Below are positions 36,266-47,309 of a stretch of DNA of 64,000 nt, in pieces. The notes under the pieces were generated by a model, which saw only the letters and a list, made by a program, of their open reading frames with translations, was not told the DNA's origin and searched no databases. Made by a program: the position numbers and the translations under genes. Within the stretch, counting starts at the first letter, position 1. The number at the start of each line of letters is the position of its first letter. The stretch comes from Halomonas sp. NO4 (GTDB lineage: Bacteria > Pseudomonadota > Gammaproteobacteria > Pseudomonadales > Halomonadaceae), in the NCBI RefSeq assembly GCF_010994375.1, contig NZ_WHMA01000002.1:124001-188000 (forward strand), written 5' to 3'.

Positions 36266-37030
36266 TCAGCAGCTGACGTGTTCAGTGCCCCGGGCGAGGC
36301 CGGGAATCGCCACGCTACCGATGCCCGGCAGCTTGAGGCCGGGGGCGAGGGGGTCGATGCCCAGTACCAGACCGCCAAGGTTCACCTCGAGCCCCTCCGC
36401 CGTACCCAGGGTGGCGCCCAGCACGCCGCCCAGCGAGACCTGTACGCCGCGGCCCCCCGGCGGCACGGCGACCAGCTCGCGGCCCAGGTAGTCCTTGCCG
36501 ATGGCCGTGGCGGGCAGGGCGACGTCGAGCTCCGGCACCTGGCGTACCAGCCAGGCCACGAAGGTGTTGCTGTTGGGGCCGGGCCAGGTGCGGTAGACGT
36601 CGCGATAGGGATAGTCGGGCAGCAGCGTTGCGATGCGCTCGATGGCCGCCGCGGCCGGCGGGCCGCACAGGGTGGCGTGCACCCTCGGCGTGCTGCCGAA
36701 CCAGGCGCGGTCGGGAATGCCGGAGCGTGAGCTGAGAGTGGGGCGCCCCCAGCCGGTCACCTGGTGAAGGGTGTAGTTCGCCGCGCCCTGAGGCTTGGTG
36801 GTGACCCAGGTGTGCACGGCGAAGAGACCGCGCCAGTTGAAGGCTCGCGCGGAATAGACCTGGACCACGGCCTCGCGGGTCCGCTGCGGGTCGGGGGCGA
36901 GCCCGGCGCTGGAGCGGTCGGCGCTGCGCCAGTGGCCCTGCAGGTCCACCTCGCCGCTCACCCAGAGGGCGAGCGGGCCGCCGGCGAGCAGAGCCAGGAC
37001 CAGGGCGGTTGCGGAGAGCCAGCGCGTCAT
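36266..37030 (-). CDS. Conserved membrane-anchored protein, DUF3750-like
   Basis: A 254-residue protein. An N-terminal hydrophobic segment (about residues 4-26) is a signal or anchor. The VQVYSARAFNWRGLFAVHTW start and the YRTWPGPNSNTFVAWLVRQV core are typical of DUF3750. The C-terminus is Gly-rich (PGLKLPGIGSVAIPGL). Function is unknown. It lies 6 bp downstream of ppsR on the same strand, so it may share its transcript. Confidence 0.75.
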   Translation of the reverse strand: MTRWLSATALVLALLAGGPLALWVSGEVDLQGHWRSADRSSAGLAPDPQRTREAVVQVYSARAFNWRGLFAVHTWVTTKPQGAANYTLHQVTGWGRPTLSSRSGIPDRAWFGSTPRVHATLCGPPAAAAIERIATLLPDYPYRDVYRTWPGPNSNTFVAWLVRQVPELDVALPATAIGKDYLGRELVAVPPGGRGVQVSLGGVLGATLGTAEGLEVNLGGLVLGIDPLAPGLKLPGIGSVAIPGLARGTEHVSC

Positions 37031-37036
37031 GACGGC

Positions 37037-37870
37037 TCAGCGCGGTGAGAAGCGACGGTGCAGGCCCGTCTCGGCGATCATCCGCGTGGAGATCTCCTCC
37101 ACCGAGAAGCGGGTGGTGTCGATGAACGGGATGTGCATCTGGCGGTAGAGCGCTTCCGCCTGCTGAACCTCCTGCATGCACTGGTCCATCGAGCTGTAGC
37201 GGCTGTTGGGGCGACGTTCGTGGCGGATCGCCGCTAGCCGGCGCGGGTCGATGGTCAGGCCGAACAGCTTGTGCCGGTGTTGCGCCAGCACGCGGGGTAG
37301 CTTCAGGGTGCCGTCCTCGTCCTGGTCGTCCTCGGTGAGCGGGTAGTTGGCCGCGCGGATGCCGAACTGCAGCGCCAGATAGAGCGAGGTGGGCGTCTTG
37401 CCGCAGCGCGAGACGCCGATGAGGATGATATCGGCCTTGTCGTACTGGTGGGTGCGCGCGCCGTCGTCGTTGTCCAGGGCGAAGTGCACCGAGTGGATGC
37501 GATCCATGTAGACGTCGTCGCGGCCGATGGAGTGGGTGCGCCCGACGCTGTAGCTGGAGTGGGTGCCCAGCTCCTCCTCCAGGGGCTTGAGGAAGGTGGA
37601 GAAGATGTCGACCTTGAAGCCGATCGCCTCGCGGATCACCGCGCGCACCGCTTCGTCGACGATGGTGTCGATGATGATCGGCTGCTCGCCGTCGCGCACC
37701 GCGGTGGCCTCGATGATCTCCACCAGCGAGTGGGCCTTGTCGAGGGTGTCGATGTAGGGCTTGGTGAGCATGCGGATCTCGACGTCCTCGAACTGGGCGA
37801 GCAGGCTGCGGCCCAGGCTCTCGGCGGTGATGCCGGTGCCGTCGGAGATGAAGAAGGCGGTACGGGGCAT
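37037..37870 (-). CDS. ppsR: PEP synthetase regulatory protein (bifunctional kinase/pyrophosphorylase)
   Basis: A 277-residue DUF299 enzyme that inactivates PpsA by ADP-dependent phosphorylation and reactivates it by phosphorolysis. It starts [20 protein letters not shown] and has the P-loop [18 protein letters not shown]. The long N-terminal extension of the frame is not used. Its divergent position from ppsA supports the call. Confidence 0.95.
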   Translation of the reverse strand: MPRTAFFISDGTGITAESLGRSLLAQFEDVEIRMLTKPYIDTLDKAHSLVEIIEATAVRDGEQPIIIDTIVDEAVRAVIREAIGFKVDIFSTFLKPLEEELGTHSSYSVGRTHSIGRDDVYMDRIHSVHFALDNDDGARTHQYDKADIILIGVSRCGKTPTSLYLALQFGIRAANYPLTEDDQDEDGTLKLPRVLAQHRHKLFGLTIDPRRLAAIRHERRPNSRYSSMDQCMQEVQQAEALYRQMHIPFIDTTRFSVEEISTRMIAETGLHRRFSPR

Positions 37871-38106
37871 GGGAAGTCGGCTTCCTTGGCGTGACGAGAT
37901 ATCCATTGTCCGGCCTGCTGCGGCGGCCGGCAAGGCGAGCGATGCGGCGGCGACTACAGGAAAGCCGGGATTGCACGATCTGTTGTAAAAATCCTCCACT
38001 GCCTTCGATGTTAGACCAATGGCGAATATGGCCGCGAGTGGGTATGGTGGCGACCATTGCATTGGCGCCCGACGCGCAGCCGGGCATCGCAGATCAAGGG
38101 GGTCTC

Positions 38107-40479
38107 GTGGAAGCTTACATCCTGTGGTTCGATCAGCTCGGCATGGACGACGTGGAGCGAGTCGGCGGCAAGAACGCCTCGCTCGGCGAGATGATCTCCA
38201 ACCTCTCCGGTGCCGGGGTGACCGTCCCCGGCGGCTTTGCCACCACCGCCCACGCCTACCGCGAATTTCTCTCTCACGAAGGGCTCAACGAGCGCATCAA
38301 CCAGGCGCTGGCGCGTCTCGACGTGGACGACGTCGGCGAGCTGGCGCGTGTCGGCGCCGAGATCCGCCAGTGGGTGATCGATACCCCGCTGCCGCCGCGC
38401 TTCGAGGCCGAACTACGCGAGGCCTACGAAGCCCTGGCGGCCCAGCATCCCCACCTCAAGGTGGCGGTGAGAAGCTCCGCCACCGCCGAGGACCTGCCCG
38501 ACGCCTCCTTCGCCGGCCAGCAGGAGACCTTCCTCAACATCGAGGGCTTCGGCAACGTCAAGCGCGCCGTGCACGAGGTGTTCGCTTCGCTCTTCAACGA
38601 CCGCGCCATCTCCTACCGCGTGCACCGCGGCTACGCCCACGAGAACGTGGCACTCTCCGCCGGCATCCAGAAGATGGTGCGCTCCGAGACCGGTGCCGCC
38701 GGGGTGATGTTCACCCTGGACACCGAGTCCGGCTACCGCGACGCCGTCTTCGTTACGGCGTCCTGGGGGCTCGGCGAGACGGTGGTGCAGGGAGCGGTCA
38801 ACCCCGACGAATTCTATGTCCACAAGCCGACGCTGGCCGCCGGTCGCCCCGCCGTGCTGCGCCGCAACCTGGGCTCCAAGCTTATCAAGATGGTCTATAC
38901 CGACGACGCCAGCGCCGGCAAGTCGGTAGAGACGGTGGACGTGCCGCTCAAGGAGCGCGGTCGCTTCTGCATCAGCGACGAGCAGGTAATGGCCCTGGCC
39001 CGCCAGGCGGTGACCATCGAGCAGCACTACGGCCGCCCCATGGACATCGAATGGGCGCTGGACGGCGACGACGGCGCGCTCTACATCGTCCAGGCTCGCC
39101 CCGAGACGGTGGTCTCCCAGCAGGAGGGCGGCAAGCTCGAGCGCTTCCACCTCAAGGAGAAGGGGCGCACCCTGGTCGGCGGGCGCGCCATCGGTCAGCG
39201 CATCGGCCGCGGCGCCGTCAAGGTGGTCTTCTCGCCGGAGGACATGGACAAGGTGCATGCCGGCGATGTGCTGGTGACCGACATGACTGACCCCGACTGG
39301 GAGCCGATCATGAAGCGCGCCTCGGCGATCGTCACCAACCGCGGCGGACGCACCTGCCACGCGGCGATCATCGCCCGCGAGCTGGGCATTCCCGCCGTGG
39401 TGGGCTGCGGCGACGCCACCGAGGCGCTGGCCGACGGTCGTGACGTCACCGTCTCCTGCGCCGAGGGCGATACCGGCCATGTCTACGAGGGGCTGCTCGA
39501 GTTCGACCGTCGCGTCACCAGCGTCGACGCCATGCCCGAGATCCCCTTCAAGATCATGATGAACGTGGGCAACCCGGACCGCGCCTTCAGCTTCGCCAGC
39601 CTGCCTCACGCGGGCGTGGGCCTGGCGCGCCTCGAGTTCATCATCAACCGCATGATCGGCGTGCACCCCAAGGCGCTGCTCGAGTACGACACCCTGCCGC
39701 TCGACCTGCAGCAGACCATCGACCTGCGCACTGCCGGCTACGCCGACCCGGTGAGCTTCTACGTCGACAAGCTGGTGGAGGGCATATCGACGCTGGCGGC
39801 GGCCTTCTACCCGCAGCGGGTCATCGTGCGTCTCTCGGACTTCAAGTCCAACGAGTACGAGAACCTGATCGGCGGCAAGCTCTACGAGCCGGGCGAGGAG
39901 AACCCCATGCTCGGCTTTCGCGGCGCCTCGCGCTACGTCTCCGAGACCTTCCGCCCCTGCTTCGAGCTGGAGTGCCAGGCGATCAAGCGGGTGCGCGACG
40001 TCATGGGTCTTGACAACGTCGAGATCATGGTGCCCTTCGTGCGCACCACCGACGAGGCGCGCGAAGTGGTCGAGCTGCTCGCTGCCAACGGCCTGTCACG
40101 CGGGCAGGACGGCCTCAAGGTGATCATGATGTGCGAGCTGCCGGCCAACGCCCTGCTCGCCGACGACTTCCTCGAGCACTTCGACGGCTTCTCCATCGGC
40201 TCCAACGACCTGACCCAGCTGACCCTGGGCCTCGACCGCGACTCCGGCATCGTCGCTCACCTCTTCGACGAGCGGAACCCGGCGGTCAAGCGGCTGCTCT
40301 CCATGGCCATCCAGGCGTGCCGCGCCCAGGGCAAGTACGTGGGAATCTGCGGTCAGGGCCCCTCGGATCATCCCGAGCTCGCCAAGTGGCTGATGGACCA
40401 GGGCATCGACTCGGTGTCGCTGAACCCGGACGCGGTGCTGGAGACCTGGTTCATGCTGGCGGGCGAGACCCTCGGCTGA
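38107..40479 (+). CDS. ppsA: Phosphoenolpyruvate synthase
   Basis: A 790-residue gluconeogenic enzyme converting pyruvate plus ATP to PEP. It begins with [20 protein letters not shown], and the phosphohistidine loop is [20 protein letters not shown]. The C-terminal PEP-binding barrel ends [20 protein letters not shown]. The start is a GTG at 38107 with GGGGG 4-5 nt upstream. It is divergent from ppsR, its regulator. Confidence 0.95.
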   Translation: MEAYILWFDQLGMDDVERVGGKNASLGEMISNLSGAGVTVPGGFATTAHAYREFLSHEGLNERINQALARLDVDDVGELARVGAEIRQWVIDTPLPPRFEAELREAYEALAAQHPHLKVAVRSSATAEDLPDASFAGQQETFLNIEGFGNVKRAVHEVFASLFNDRAISYRVHRGYAHENVALSAGIQKMVRSETGAAGVMFTLDTESGYRDAVFVTASWGLGETVVQGAVNPDEFYVHKPTLAAGRPAVLRRNLGSKLIKMVYTDDASAGKSVETVDVPLKERGRFCISDEQVMALARQAVTIEQHYGRPMDIEWALDGDDGALYIVQARPETVVSQQEGGKLERFHLKEKGRTLVGGRAIGQRIGRGAVKVVFSPEDMDKVHAGDVLVTDMTDPDWEPIMKRASAIVTNRGGRTCHAAIIARELGIPAVVGCGDATEALADGRDVTVSCAEGDTGHVYEGLLEFDRRVTSVDAMPEIPFKIMMNVGNPDRAFSFASLPHAGVGLARLEFIINRMIGVHPKALLEYDTLPLDLQQTIDLRTAGYADPVSFYVDKLVEGISTLAAAFYPQRVIVRLSDFKSNEYENLIGGKLYEPGEENPMLGFRGASRYVSETFRPCFELECQAIKRVRDVMGLDNVEIMVPFVRTTDEAREVVELLAANGLSRGQDGLKVIMMCELPANALLADDFLEHFDGFSIGSNDLTQLTLGLDRDSGIVAHLFDERNPAVKRLLSMAIQACRAQGKYVGICGQGPSDHPELAKWLMDQGIDSVSLNPDAVLETWFMLAGETLG

Positions 40480-40606
40480 TCCCGACCCACTCCGCTGGCT
40501 CCCTTGCTGCGCCCGGCTGACTCGCGTCCGCCGGGCGAAGGTCGTTATGCATCGCCTATGCTGTGTGTCTGCCCCTCCCAAATGACGATATAGAGGAGAG
40601 TCGCGC

Positions 40607-42436
40607 ATGCATTGGTTCCTGTCTTCCGGGTCGCCTCGCTGGTCGCTTGGCACGCTGATCGCGGTGCTGCTGACGGTCCCGACCGCCCTTCAGGCCGAGC
40701 AGGCCTTCGACTATCAGATGCCGGCCATCGACCCGGAAACCGCTTCCAGCGTCGAGGAGAAGCCGGGCTGGTCCACCGAACGCTTCGCGGTGGCCGCCGC
40801 CAACCCCCTGGCCACCGATGCCGGCTATCAGGTGCTCAAGGCGGGGGGCACGGCCATCGACGCCGCGGTGGCCGTGCAGATGGTGCTGACCCTGGTCGAG
40901 CCGCAGTCCAGCGGGATCGGCGGCGGCGCCTTCCTGATGCACTACGACGGAGAGGAGGTGGTGGCCTACGGCGGCCGCGAGACGGCGCCCGGCTCGGTAG
41001 ATGAGACGCTGTTCCTCGACGAGGAGGGCGAGCCGCTGGACTTCATGACGGCCGTTGCCAGCGGGCTCTCCGTCGGGGTACCCGGTACCCTGCGCATGCT
41101 CGAGCGGGCCCATGACGAACACGGGCAGCTGCCCTGGGCGGAGCTCTTCACCCCGGCGATCCGTCTCGCCGAGGAGGGCTTTGCGGTGAGCCCGCGCCTC
41201 CACGCCAGCCTGGCCGAGGAGGAGCGACTGCGCGACGACCCGCTGGCCGGGGTCTTCTACTACACGGAGGACGGCGAGGCGCTGCCGGTGGGGCACGAAC
41301 TCCAGAACCCCGCCCTGGGTGCCATCCTGCGCGACATCGCCGAGCAGGGCAGCAGTGCCTTGCACACCGGGGCCATCGCCGAGGATCTGGTGTTCCGCGT
41401 GCAGAACCACCCCGAGCGCCCCGGGGCACTGACGCTGGAGGACCTGGCCAGCTACGCTGCCCAGGTCCGCGATCCGCTGTGCACGGAGTGGCGAAGCTAT
41501 CGGGTCTGCGGCTTCCCGCCCCCCTCGTCGGGGCACCTGACGATCATGCAGATGCTCGGCATGCTCGAGCAGTTGCCTGTCCTCGATTCGCCGCTGGCTA
41601 ACGACCTGCCGAGCGCTGAGTGGCTGCATCGCTTCCTGGAGGCCGCGCGGCTGGCCTTCGCCGATCGCAACAAATACATCGCCGACCCGGAGTACGTCGA
41701 GGCGCCCGGGGGCGACTGGGCGACAATGCTCGCTCCCGGCTACCTGGAACTGCGCGCTGAGCGCATCGGCGAGGAGAGCCTGGGCAGCGGCAGTGCCGAG
41801 CCGGGCAACCCGGGCGCGCTGGACACGGCCTGGGGCATCCAGCCCACCCAGCCGGAGGCTGGCACCAGTCATATCAGCATCATCGACGAACACGGCAATG
41901 CGCTCGCCATGACCACCACCATCGAGCAGGGCTTCGGCGCGCGGATCATGGCCGACGGCGGCACGGGGATGCCCGGTGGCTACCTGCTCAACAACGAGTT
42001 GACCGACTTCTCCTTCACGCCCGAGGACGAGGCGGGCAACCCCATCGCCAACCGCGTGGAAGCGGGTAAGCGGCCCCGGTCCAGCATGAGTCCCACGCTG
42101 GTATTCGACCGCGACAGCGGCGATCTGGTGGCCAGCCTCGGCTCCCCGGGCGGGGCCGCGATCATCCACTACACGGCCAAGACGCTGGTGGCCATGCTCG
42201 ACTGGGGGCTGGATGCCCAGGCGGCTCTCGAACTGCCCCATGCCGTGACCCTGGGGGGACCGGTGTTCCTCGAGACGGGTGGTTTTCCCGCCGCCACGCG
42301 CGAGGCGCTCAGCGCCCGCGGGCACGAAGTGAGCGAGCGCGAGCTGGTCAGCGGCCTGCAGGCGCTGCAGGTCACCGAGGAGGGCCTCTACGGCGGTGCC
42401 GACCCGCGCCGCGAGGGCGTGGTGAGGGGGGAGTAG
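40607..42436 (+). CDS. ggt: Gamma-glutamyltransferase
   Basis: A 609-residue periplasmic Ntn-hydrolase precursor. The signal peptide covers about residues 1-30 (cleavage near LQA). Autoprocessing should occur before Thr420 (the threonine of EAGTSHISIID), yielding large and small subunits. The small-subunit motifs TTIEQGFGARI, KRPRSSMSPT and LGSPGGAAI are present. It cleaves glutathione and other gamma-glutamyl compounds. Confidence 0.94.
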   Translation: MHWFLSSGSPRWSLGTLIAVLLTVPTALQAEQAFDYQMPAIDPETASSVEEKPGWSTERFAVAAANPLATDAGYQVLKAGGTAIDAAVAVQMVLTLVEPQSSGIGGGAFLMHYDGEEVVAYGGRETAPGSVDETLFLDEEGEPLDFMTAVASGLSVGVPGTLRMLERAHDEHGQLPWAELFTPAIRLAEEGFAVSPRLHASLAEEERLRDDPLAGVFYYTEDGEALPVGHELQNPALGAILRDIAEQGSSALHTGAIAEDLVFRVQNHPERPGALTLEDLASYAAQVRDPLCTEWRSYRVCGFPPPSSGHLTIMQMLGMLEQLPVLDSPLANDLPSAEWLHRFLEAARLAFADRNKYIADPEYVEAPGGDWATMLAPGYLELRAERIGEESLGSGSAEPGNPGALDTAWGIQPTQPEAGTSHISIIDEHGNALAMTTTIEQGFGARIMADGGTGMPGGYLLNNELTDFSFTPEDEAGNPIANRVEAGKRPRSSMSPTLVFDRDSGDLVASLGSPGGAAIIHYTAKTLVAMLDWGLDAQAALELPHAVTLGGPVFLETGGFPAATREALSARGHEVSERELVSGLQALQVTEEGLYGGADPRREGVVRGE

Positions 42437-42472
42437 CCGAGTGCAGGCACTTTGCGGACATTGCGGACAAAG

Positions 42473-44356
42473 CTAGTTGGCGAGCCAGCTGCGCAGCTTG
42501 ACCAGCAGCAGCTCGCCGTCGCTGAGCGCGTCGCGCTGCGCCATGAGCTCGGCGAGGCGCGCCGGACGGTCGGTGATGATGGCGTCGACCCCCAGGTCGA
42601 TGAGTCGCGACATCTGACGGCTGTCATTCACCGTCCAGGCATGCACCTCGTAGCCGTAGTGACCGGCCAGGCGGATCTCCTCTTCGGTGATGCGGTTGTA
42701 GCGCAAGCCCAGGGCGTCGAAGCCGTGACGCTCCAGGGTGCCGGGCAGGATCAGCTGGGCGAGCAAAGTGATGCGCAGCCCCGGCTCACGCAGGCGAATG
42801 GCGTCGATCAGCCAGGGTTGGGCCACTGCCATGCGGTTATCGCCGATCACATCGGGATCGCCGCAGTGGGCGGCGGAAAGGGGCGCACGGATCAGCGCCC
42901 GGCAGGCGTGGCGCAGGGCCGCCTCCTGTTGCATGGCGTCGATCACCGCCTCGGCCAGGGCCACCTCGCGGCCCGCATCCGGCTTCATGTCGATCATCAG
43001 CGCGGCCCGACCGCGCACGATGGCAAAGGCCTCGCCGAGGGTGGCGATCGTCTCGCCGCGGAAGGCGTCGCCGAACCAGTGCCCCACGTCGAATTCGCGC
43101 AGCTCGTCCAGCGTCAGCTCGCCGACCTGGCGGGGATCGCCGGTCAGGCGCTGCAGGCTGCGGTCGTGATAGAGGACCACCTCGTTGTCGGCGGTGAGGC
43201 GTACGTCGATCTCCACGGTATCGGCACGGTCGGCGATGGCCCGTTCCACGGCGGCCAGGGTGTTTTCCGGCGCCGCCAGGGAGCTGCCGCGGTGGGCGAT
43301 GATCGACACCTCATCTTCCAGCTCGAAGCTGTTGACGATCCACCAGGCCTGGGCCAGGGCGAAGAGCAGTACCGAGAGCTCTACCACCCAGGCGAGCCGT
43401 CCGGGATGGGCATCGGGCGGCGGGGCTTCCGGGTGAGGCTCGCGGTGGGCGAGGCGCAGGTAGAGGCAGGCCGAGAGCAGTGCGTTGGCGGCGATGCCGA
43501 CGAAGGTGACCGCCAGGGTGACCAGCACGTGAACGGTCACGTAGGTGAGGGTGGCGGGGATCAGCACCGCATCGCCTTCCGGCAACCACCACAGTAGCGG
43601 GCCGAAGAGGCGCTCGAAGAGCTCGCTGACGGCCAGCGGCAGGGTGACGATGATCAGCAGCAGGGCGATGACGGCCAAGGTGAGCTGTCGTGAGCGGCCG
43701 CGGGTGAGCCGATGGCTGCGCTTGAGGGCGGCCAGGGGAGCAAGCTGCTCCAGGGTGACGATGGGCAGGGCGAGAATCCAGCGCACATAGAGGTGCCCGG
43801 CGATGACCGCCCACAGCAGGGTCGGCAGCAGGGCCACGGCCAGGAACAGCCACAGGGCCAGGGGGCGCACGCGCTGCACGTAGTAGGGGTCCAGGCCGCC
43901 GAGGAAGACCCCGTGAAGCCAGCCCAGCAGCACCACCAGCGGGATCAGCAGTAGCAGATGGGCACCCACCTGCAGGACAACCAGGCCGAGCAGGGCAGGC
44001 AGGCGGTGCAGGGTCTGCCAGAGGGCGATGAAGGCGAGCTGGAAATGGTTGTCGCGTCGCCGCACCGCCACCAGGATCATGCCCGCCTGCTGCAGGTAGA
44101 GCACCAGGAAGGCAAGGCCCGTGGCGAGCAGCAGCCACAGCACGCCCCCCGGACTGAGCAGCAGGTCGAGCAGCTCGCCACTGGTGAGGATCGGTCGGTT
44201 GAAGCGCCCCAGCAGGTGGCTCAGGGTCCAGGCGACGGCGGGTAGCAGCAGGCTCGATGCCAGGACGGTGAAGAAGATGTGGTAGGCGACCAGCGGGCGC
44301 AGGTGCTCGCGCAGGGCACGCAGGACGCTGCGATTCAGCGACCTCAGGGTCAGCAT
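42473..44356 (-). CDS. Membrane-anchored glycerophosphodiester phosphodiesterase
   Basis: A 627-residue two-part protein. Residues 1 to about 340 carry about seven or eight hydrophobic segments of the GDPD membrane-domain family. Residues from about 345 to 610 form a GDPD barrel with IIAHRGSSLAAPENTL, then EIDVRLTADNEVVLYHD, and MIDMKP. It would release glycerol-3-phosphate from deacylated phospholipids, a possible source for the GlpSTPQUV importer encoded 35 kb away. The two domains are in a single unbroken frame. Confidence 0.88.
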   Translation of the reverse strand: MLTLRSLNRSVLRALREHLRPLVAYHIFFTVLASSLLLPAVAWTLSHLLGRFNRPILTSGELLDLLLSPGGVLWLLLATGLAFLVLYLQQAGMILVAVRRRDNHFQLAFIALWQTLHRLPALLGLVVLQVGAHLLLLIPLVVLLGWLHGVFLGGLDPYYVQRVRPLALWLFLAVALLPTLLWAVIAGHLYVRWILALPIVTLEQLAPLAALKRSHRLTRGRSRQLTLAVIALLLIIVTLPLAVSELFERLFGPLLWWLPEGDAVLIPATLTYVTVHVLVTLAVTFVGIAANALLSACLYLRLAHREPHPEAPPPDAHPGRLAWVVELSVLLFALAQAWWIVNSFELEDEVSIIAHRGSSLAAPENTLAAVERAIADRADTVEIDVRLTADNEVVLYHDRSLQRLTGDPRQVGELTLDELREFDVGHWFGDAFRGETIATLGEAFAIVRGRAALMIDMKPDAGREVALAEAVIDAMQQEAALRHACRALIRAPLSAAHCGDPDVIGDNRMAVAQPWLIDAIRLREPGLRITLLAQLILPGTLERHGFDALGLRYNRITEEEIRLAGHYGYEVHAWTVNDSRQMSRLIDLGVDAIITDRPARLAELMAQRDALSDGELLLVKLRSWLAN

Positions 44357-44455
44357 AAGGAACGGACGGTAATCAGCATGTCATCAGGGTGGCACCGGCG
44401 GGCTGCGCCGGGCAAGCCTGCCGGTGGGGGCATGACAAACGGTGCCGCGGCCGGC

Positions 44456-44944
44456 TCAGCCGTCCAGGGGCAGGCGCTCGTCGGCGACCAGGATGCCGTT
44501 GTTGTCGGCATAGAGCCACTGACCGGGCTTGAGCGTCACGCCGGCAAAGGTCACGGGGATGTCGCGCTGCCCCTCGCCGCGCTTCTCGCTCTTGCGCGGA
44601 TGACTGCCCAGCGCCTGTACGCCCAGGTCGGTCTCGGCGAGCACATCGACGTCGCGCACGCAGCCATACATCACCACCCCGGCCCAACCGTTCTCCGCGG
44701 CCTGTTCGGCGAGCATGTCGCCGAGCATGGCGCAGCGCTGCGAGCCGCCGACATCCACCACCAGCACGGCGCCGTCACCCGGCTCGGTGACCGCCTCCTT
44801 GACGCGGGAGTTGTCCTCGAAGCACTTCACGGTGCGTACCGGCCCGCAGAAGGCCTCGCGACCGCCGAAATTGACGAAGATGGGGTCCAGCACCTGCACC
44901 TCGGGGTGGGCGTCGCAGATGTCCGGGGTGATGATCGCGCTCAT
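44456..44944 (-). CDS. rraA: RraA family protein, regulator of RNase E activity or aldolase-like
   Basis: A 162-residue protein. It shows [55 protein letters not shown] and [16 protein letters not shown], as in RraA. In E. coli RraA binds and inhibits RNase E; some relatives instead are 4-hydroxy-4-methyl-2-oxoglutarate aldolases. The start at 44944 follows an AAGGAGC site. Confidence 0.9.
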   Translation of the reverse strand: MSAIITPDICDAHPEVQVLDPIFVNFGGREAFCGPVRTVKCFEDNSRVKEAVTEPGDGAVLVVDVGGSQRCAMLGDMLAEQAAENGWAGVVMYGCVRDVDVLAETDLGVQALGSHPRKSEKRGEGQRDIPVTFAGVTLKPGQWLYADNNGILVADERLPLDG

Positions 44945-45032
44945 CGGGTGCTCCTTGGTTGAGTGGCCGATACCTCGATGATGCCATAGGCAGCCGACGG
45001 GGAAAGACGGCTTTGGTGGGGGACGGGACGGG

Positions 45033-47108
45033 TCAATCCGCGCAGTGGATGCAGTTACGGCCGGTCTGCTTGGCGGCATACATGGCCTGGTCGGCACGCT
45101 TGACCAGAGTTTTGGTGGTGTCACCGGGCTGATAGGTGGCGATACCGATGCTCACCGTCACCTGCCCCACTGCCTCGAAACAGGTATCGGCGACACGCTG
45201 ACGCAGTCGCTCGGCCAGCTCCTCGGCGCCGCGCGCCGATGTGCCGGTGGCCAGCACCACAAACTCCTCGCCACCCCAGCGGCCCAGGTGGTCGGCGTCG
45301 CGCAGGCCGGCTTGCACCGTCGTGACCAGGGTCTTCAGCACCTTGTCGCCGATCTCGTGGCCGTGCTTGTCGTTGATGGCCTTGAAGTGGTCGACATCGA
45401 ACAGCAGCAGGGCAGAGTCGCGCTGGTAGCGCGTCGCCGACGCGATCTCGGCTTCGATGGACTGTTCGATGCGATAGCGATTCCAGACGTCGGTGAGGCT
45501 GTCCTGGGTGGCCAGGCGTTCGAGGCGCTCATTGACCTGGTGCAACCGGGCATTGAGCAGATGGATCTCGTGACTGGCGATCAGCGCGGCCAGGTTTTCC
45601 GCCAGGTCGCGGGCGGCACGACGCTCGTTGCGCCGCCACACCTTGGCTTGATCGCGAACCTTCTCCTGCCATTCGGCAAAGGAGCGGCGCGGGCTCAATA
45701 CCCACTGATTGTCCTGGTAGTCGAGCGGCTTCTGCGGCGAGCCGGCCCAGCGACGGGTGATGTTCTCCTCGTCGCGAAACAGCAGCAGCCAGCTGGGCGT
45801 GTGGGTATCGATCGGCAGCGGGATGGCCAGCAGTCCGCAACTGGTACCTCGCCATTCGGCCAGGGGGGTGGTCGAGAGAGCATGGCTGTACCAGGGGGCA
45901 GCGGCGTTCTCGGGGCCATTGAGCCAGTCGACGATCGCGCTGCGAGCCGACACATCGGGCACCTTGCCGCACGTGCCCGACCGCTGGCGGTGGTGCAATG
46001 CGACCCCGTCAGCGCGGAACAGCGACAGCCACTCATCGCCTCGCTGGGCCACGATCGATGCCGGCTGCACCTGGTGTTCATCCACGGGGTTGAGCAAGTC
46101 GCGGCTGAGCTGCACGCGCTGCATGAGTTCGTTGTCGGCCTTGGCCTGCAGCAGCATCAGTTGGGGCACGGCAACCTGCACCAGCGCGCGGACCGTGTCG
46201 CGGACGCTGGGTGAGAGCGGATGGTTCGCCAGGCCGTGGCAGGAAAGCAGGCCGCTGAGACGCTCCTCGTCATCGTGCAGGGCGACGGAAAGCGCCGTCT
46301 TCACCCCCATGTTGGCGAGGTAGGTCTGGTGCACGGGGGACACCGCGCGCAGCAGGCCCCGCGAAAGATCGAGGGGAGCGGCATCGACGGGGTCGACGGC
46401 CGGAACGAGGGGAACCGGCGGGGCCGTGGCATCGGGAATGCTGCGTAGCCGGTTGATGTCGTAGAGCCGGCGGACCTGGGGAGGAATGTCGCTGGCCGGA
46501 AAGTGGTGGTCAAAGAAGCTCTCGGCCGTGTCGTTGCGGCGCTCGGCGACCACGCTGCCGTTCCAGCGCTCATCGAAACGGTAGACCATGACGCGATCGA
46601 GTCCGGTCAGCGTGTACACCTCATCGACGAGTTGCTGCAACAGTTGCTCGGAAGTGGGGGCATCGGCCACGGTGACGAGCCAGCGATTGAGCATCCCCAG
46701 AAGGTGGTGTTCCTCCGCGTCGGTCAGCGGCTCGAGTTCGACCACGACGCGTGAACCGCTGCGATAGGTCGTTACTTGAAAGCGGCGCCGGGAATCAGGG
46801 CCCGCCAGGTCGGCCGTCAGGGTGTGGTGTATGGGGTGTTGCGGGTCGAGCAAGTGGCGGATGCGCTCGACAAGGTCGTCGCCGAGCAGGTCGCGCGGCG
46901 AGCCGTCGAGCGCCTGTTCCGGGGGCACGCCGAGAAAGTCCCCCAGGTTGGCGCTGACCTGACGGATCTGGCGACACTCGGCGTCCAGGCTGAGCAGACA
47001 CCCGCCGGGTTGAATGGCGCCCGGAATGTGGACCGGCTCTTGGGCACACTGACGGAGGGCGTCGGCGAGTCGTGCCTCACTGACGGGGAGATCGGAAGGG
47101 GAGGTCAC
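45033..47108 (-). CDS. Bacteriophytochrome-type photoreceptor with diguanylate cyclase (GGDEF) output
   Basis: A 691-residue protein with PAS, GAF, PHY and GGDEF domains in order. Cys21 in [17 protein letters not shown] is the equivalent of the biliverdin-attaching cysteine (Cys24 of Deinococcus BphP). The GAF domain has [20 protein letters not shown] and [16 protein letters not shown]; the usual CHH reads CHG. The PHY tongue has RWAGSPQKP and SPRRSFAEW. The output GGEEF (612-616) is intact and has an RxxD inhibitory site five residues before it (Arg603, Asp606). It should make c-di-GMP under red/far-red control. The start codon is GTG with a weak ribosome site. It is divergent from the heme oxygenase that would make its chromophore. 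Confidence 0.9.
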   Translation of the reverse strand: MTSPSDLPVSEARLADALRQCAQEPVHIPGAIQPGGCLLSLDAECRQIRQVSANLGDFLGVPPEQALDGSPRDLLGDDLVERIRHLLDPQHPIHHTLTADLAGPDSRRRFQVTTYRSGSRVVVELEPLTDAEEHHLLGMLNRWLVTVADAPTSEQLLQQLVDEVYTLTGLDRVMVYRFDERWNGSVVAERRNDTAESFFDHHFPASDIPPQVRRLYDINRLRSIPDATAPPVPLVPAVDPVDAAPLDLSRGLLRAVSPVHQTYLANMGVKTALSVALHDDEERLSGLLSCHGLANHPLSPSVRDTVRALVQVAVPQLMLLQAKADNELMQRVQLSRDLLNPVDEHQVQPASIVAQRGDEWLSLFRADGVALHHRQRSGTCGKVPDVSARSAIVDWLNGPENAAAPWYSHALSTTPLAEWRGTSCGLLAIPLPIDTHTPSWLLLFRDEENITRRWAGSPQKPLDYQDNQWVLSPRRSFAEWQEKVRDQAKVWRRNERRAARDLAENLAALIASHEIHLLNARLHQVNERLERLATQDSLTDVWNRYRIEQSIEAEIASATRYQRDSALLLFDVDHFKAINDKHGHEIGDKVLKTLVTTVQAGLRDADHLGRWGGEEFVVLATGTSARGAEELAERLRQRVADTCFEAVGQVTVSIGIATYQPGDTTKTLVKRADQAMYAAKQTGRNCIHCAD

Positions 47109-47216
47109 AGTGTTTCGTGTCTCGATTAGCCGGCGACGATCCCGGAGGACCTGATTTAGCGAGTTACCCTACCAGAAAAGGGGCGCTGCATCGCTCTGGT
47201 CCGGCATCATTTCCCT

Positions 47217-47244
47217 TCGGCCGGTTTGTTTCGGCCGGTTTGTT
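47217..47244. repeat. Two tandem copies of a 14-bp unit upstream of the heme oxygenase gene
   Basis: TCGGCCGGTTTGTT occurs twice head to tail. It sits in the 201-bp divergent gap between the photoreceptor gene and bphO, 66 bp before the bphO start, and may be a direct-repeat binding site. Confidence 0.75.
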
Positions 47245-47309
47245 TCAGCGCAGCCGATGGGTACCCTGATCCCTCGACGTCGTTTTCCCACTCGATAGAG
47301 GGGCCGTTT

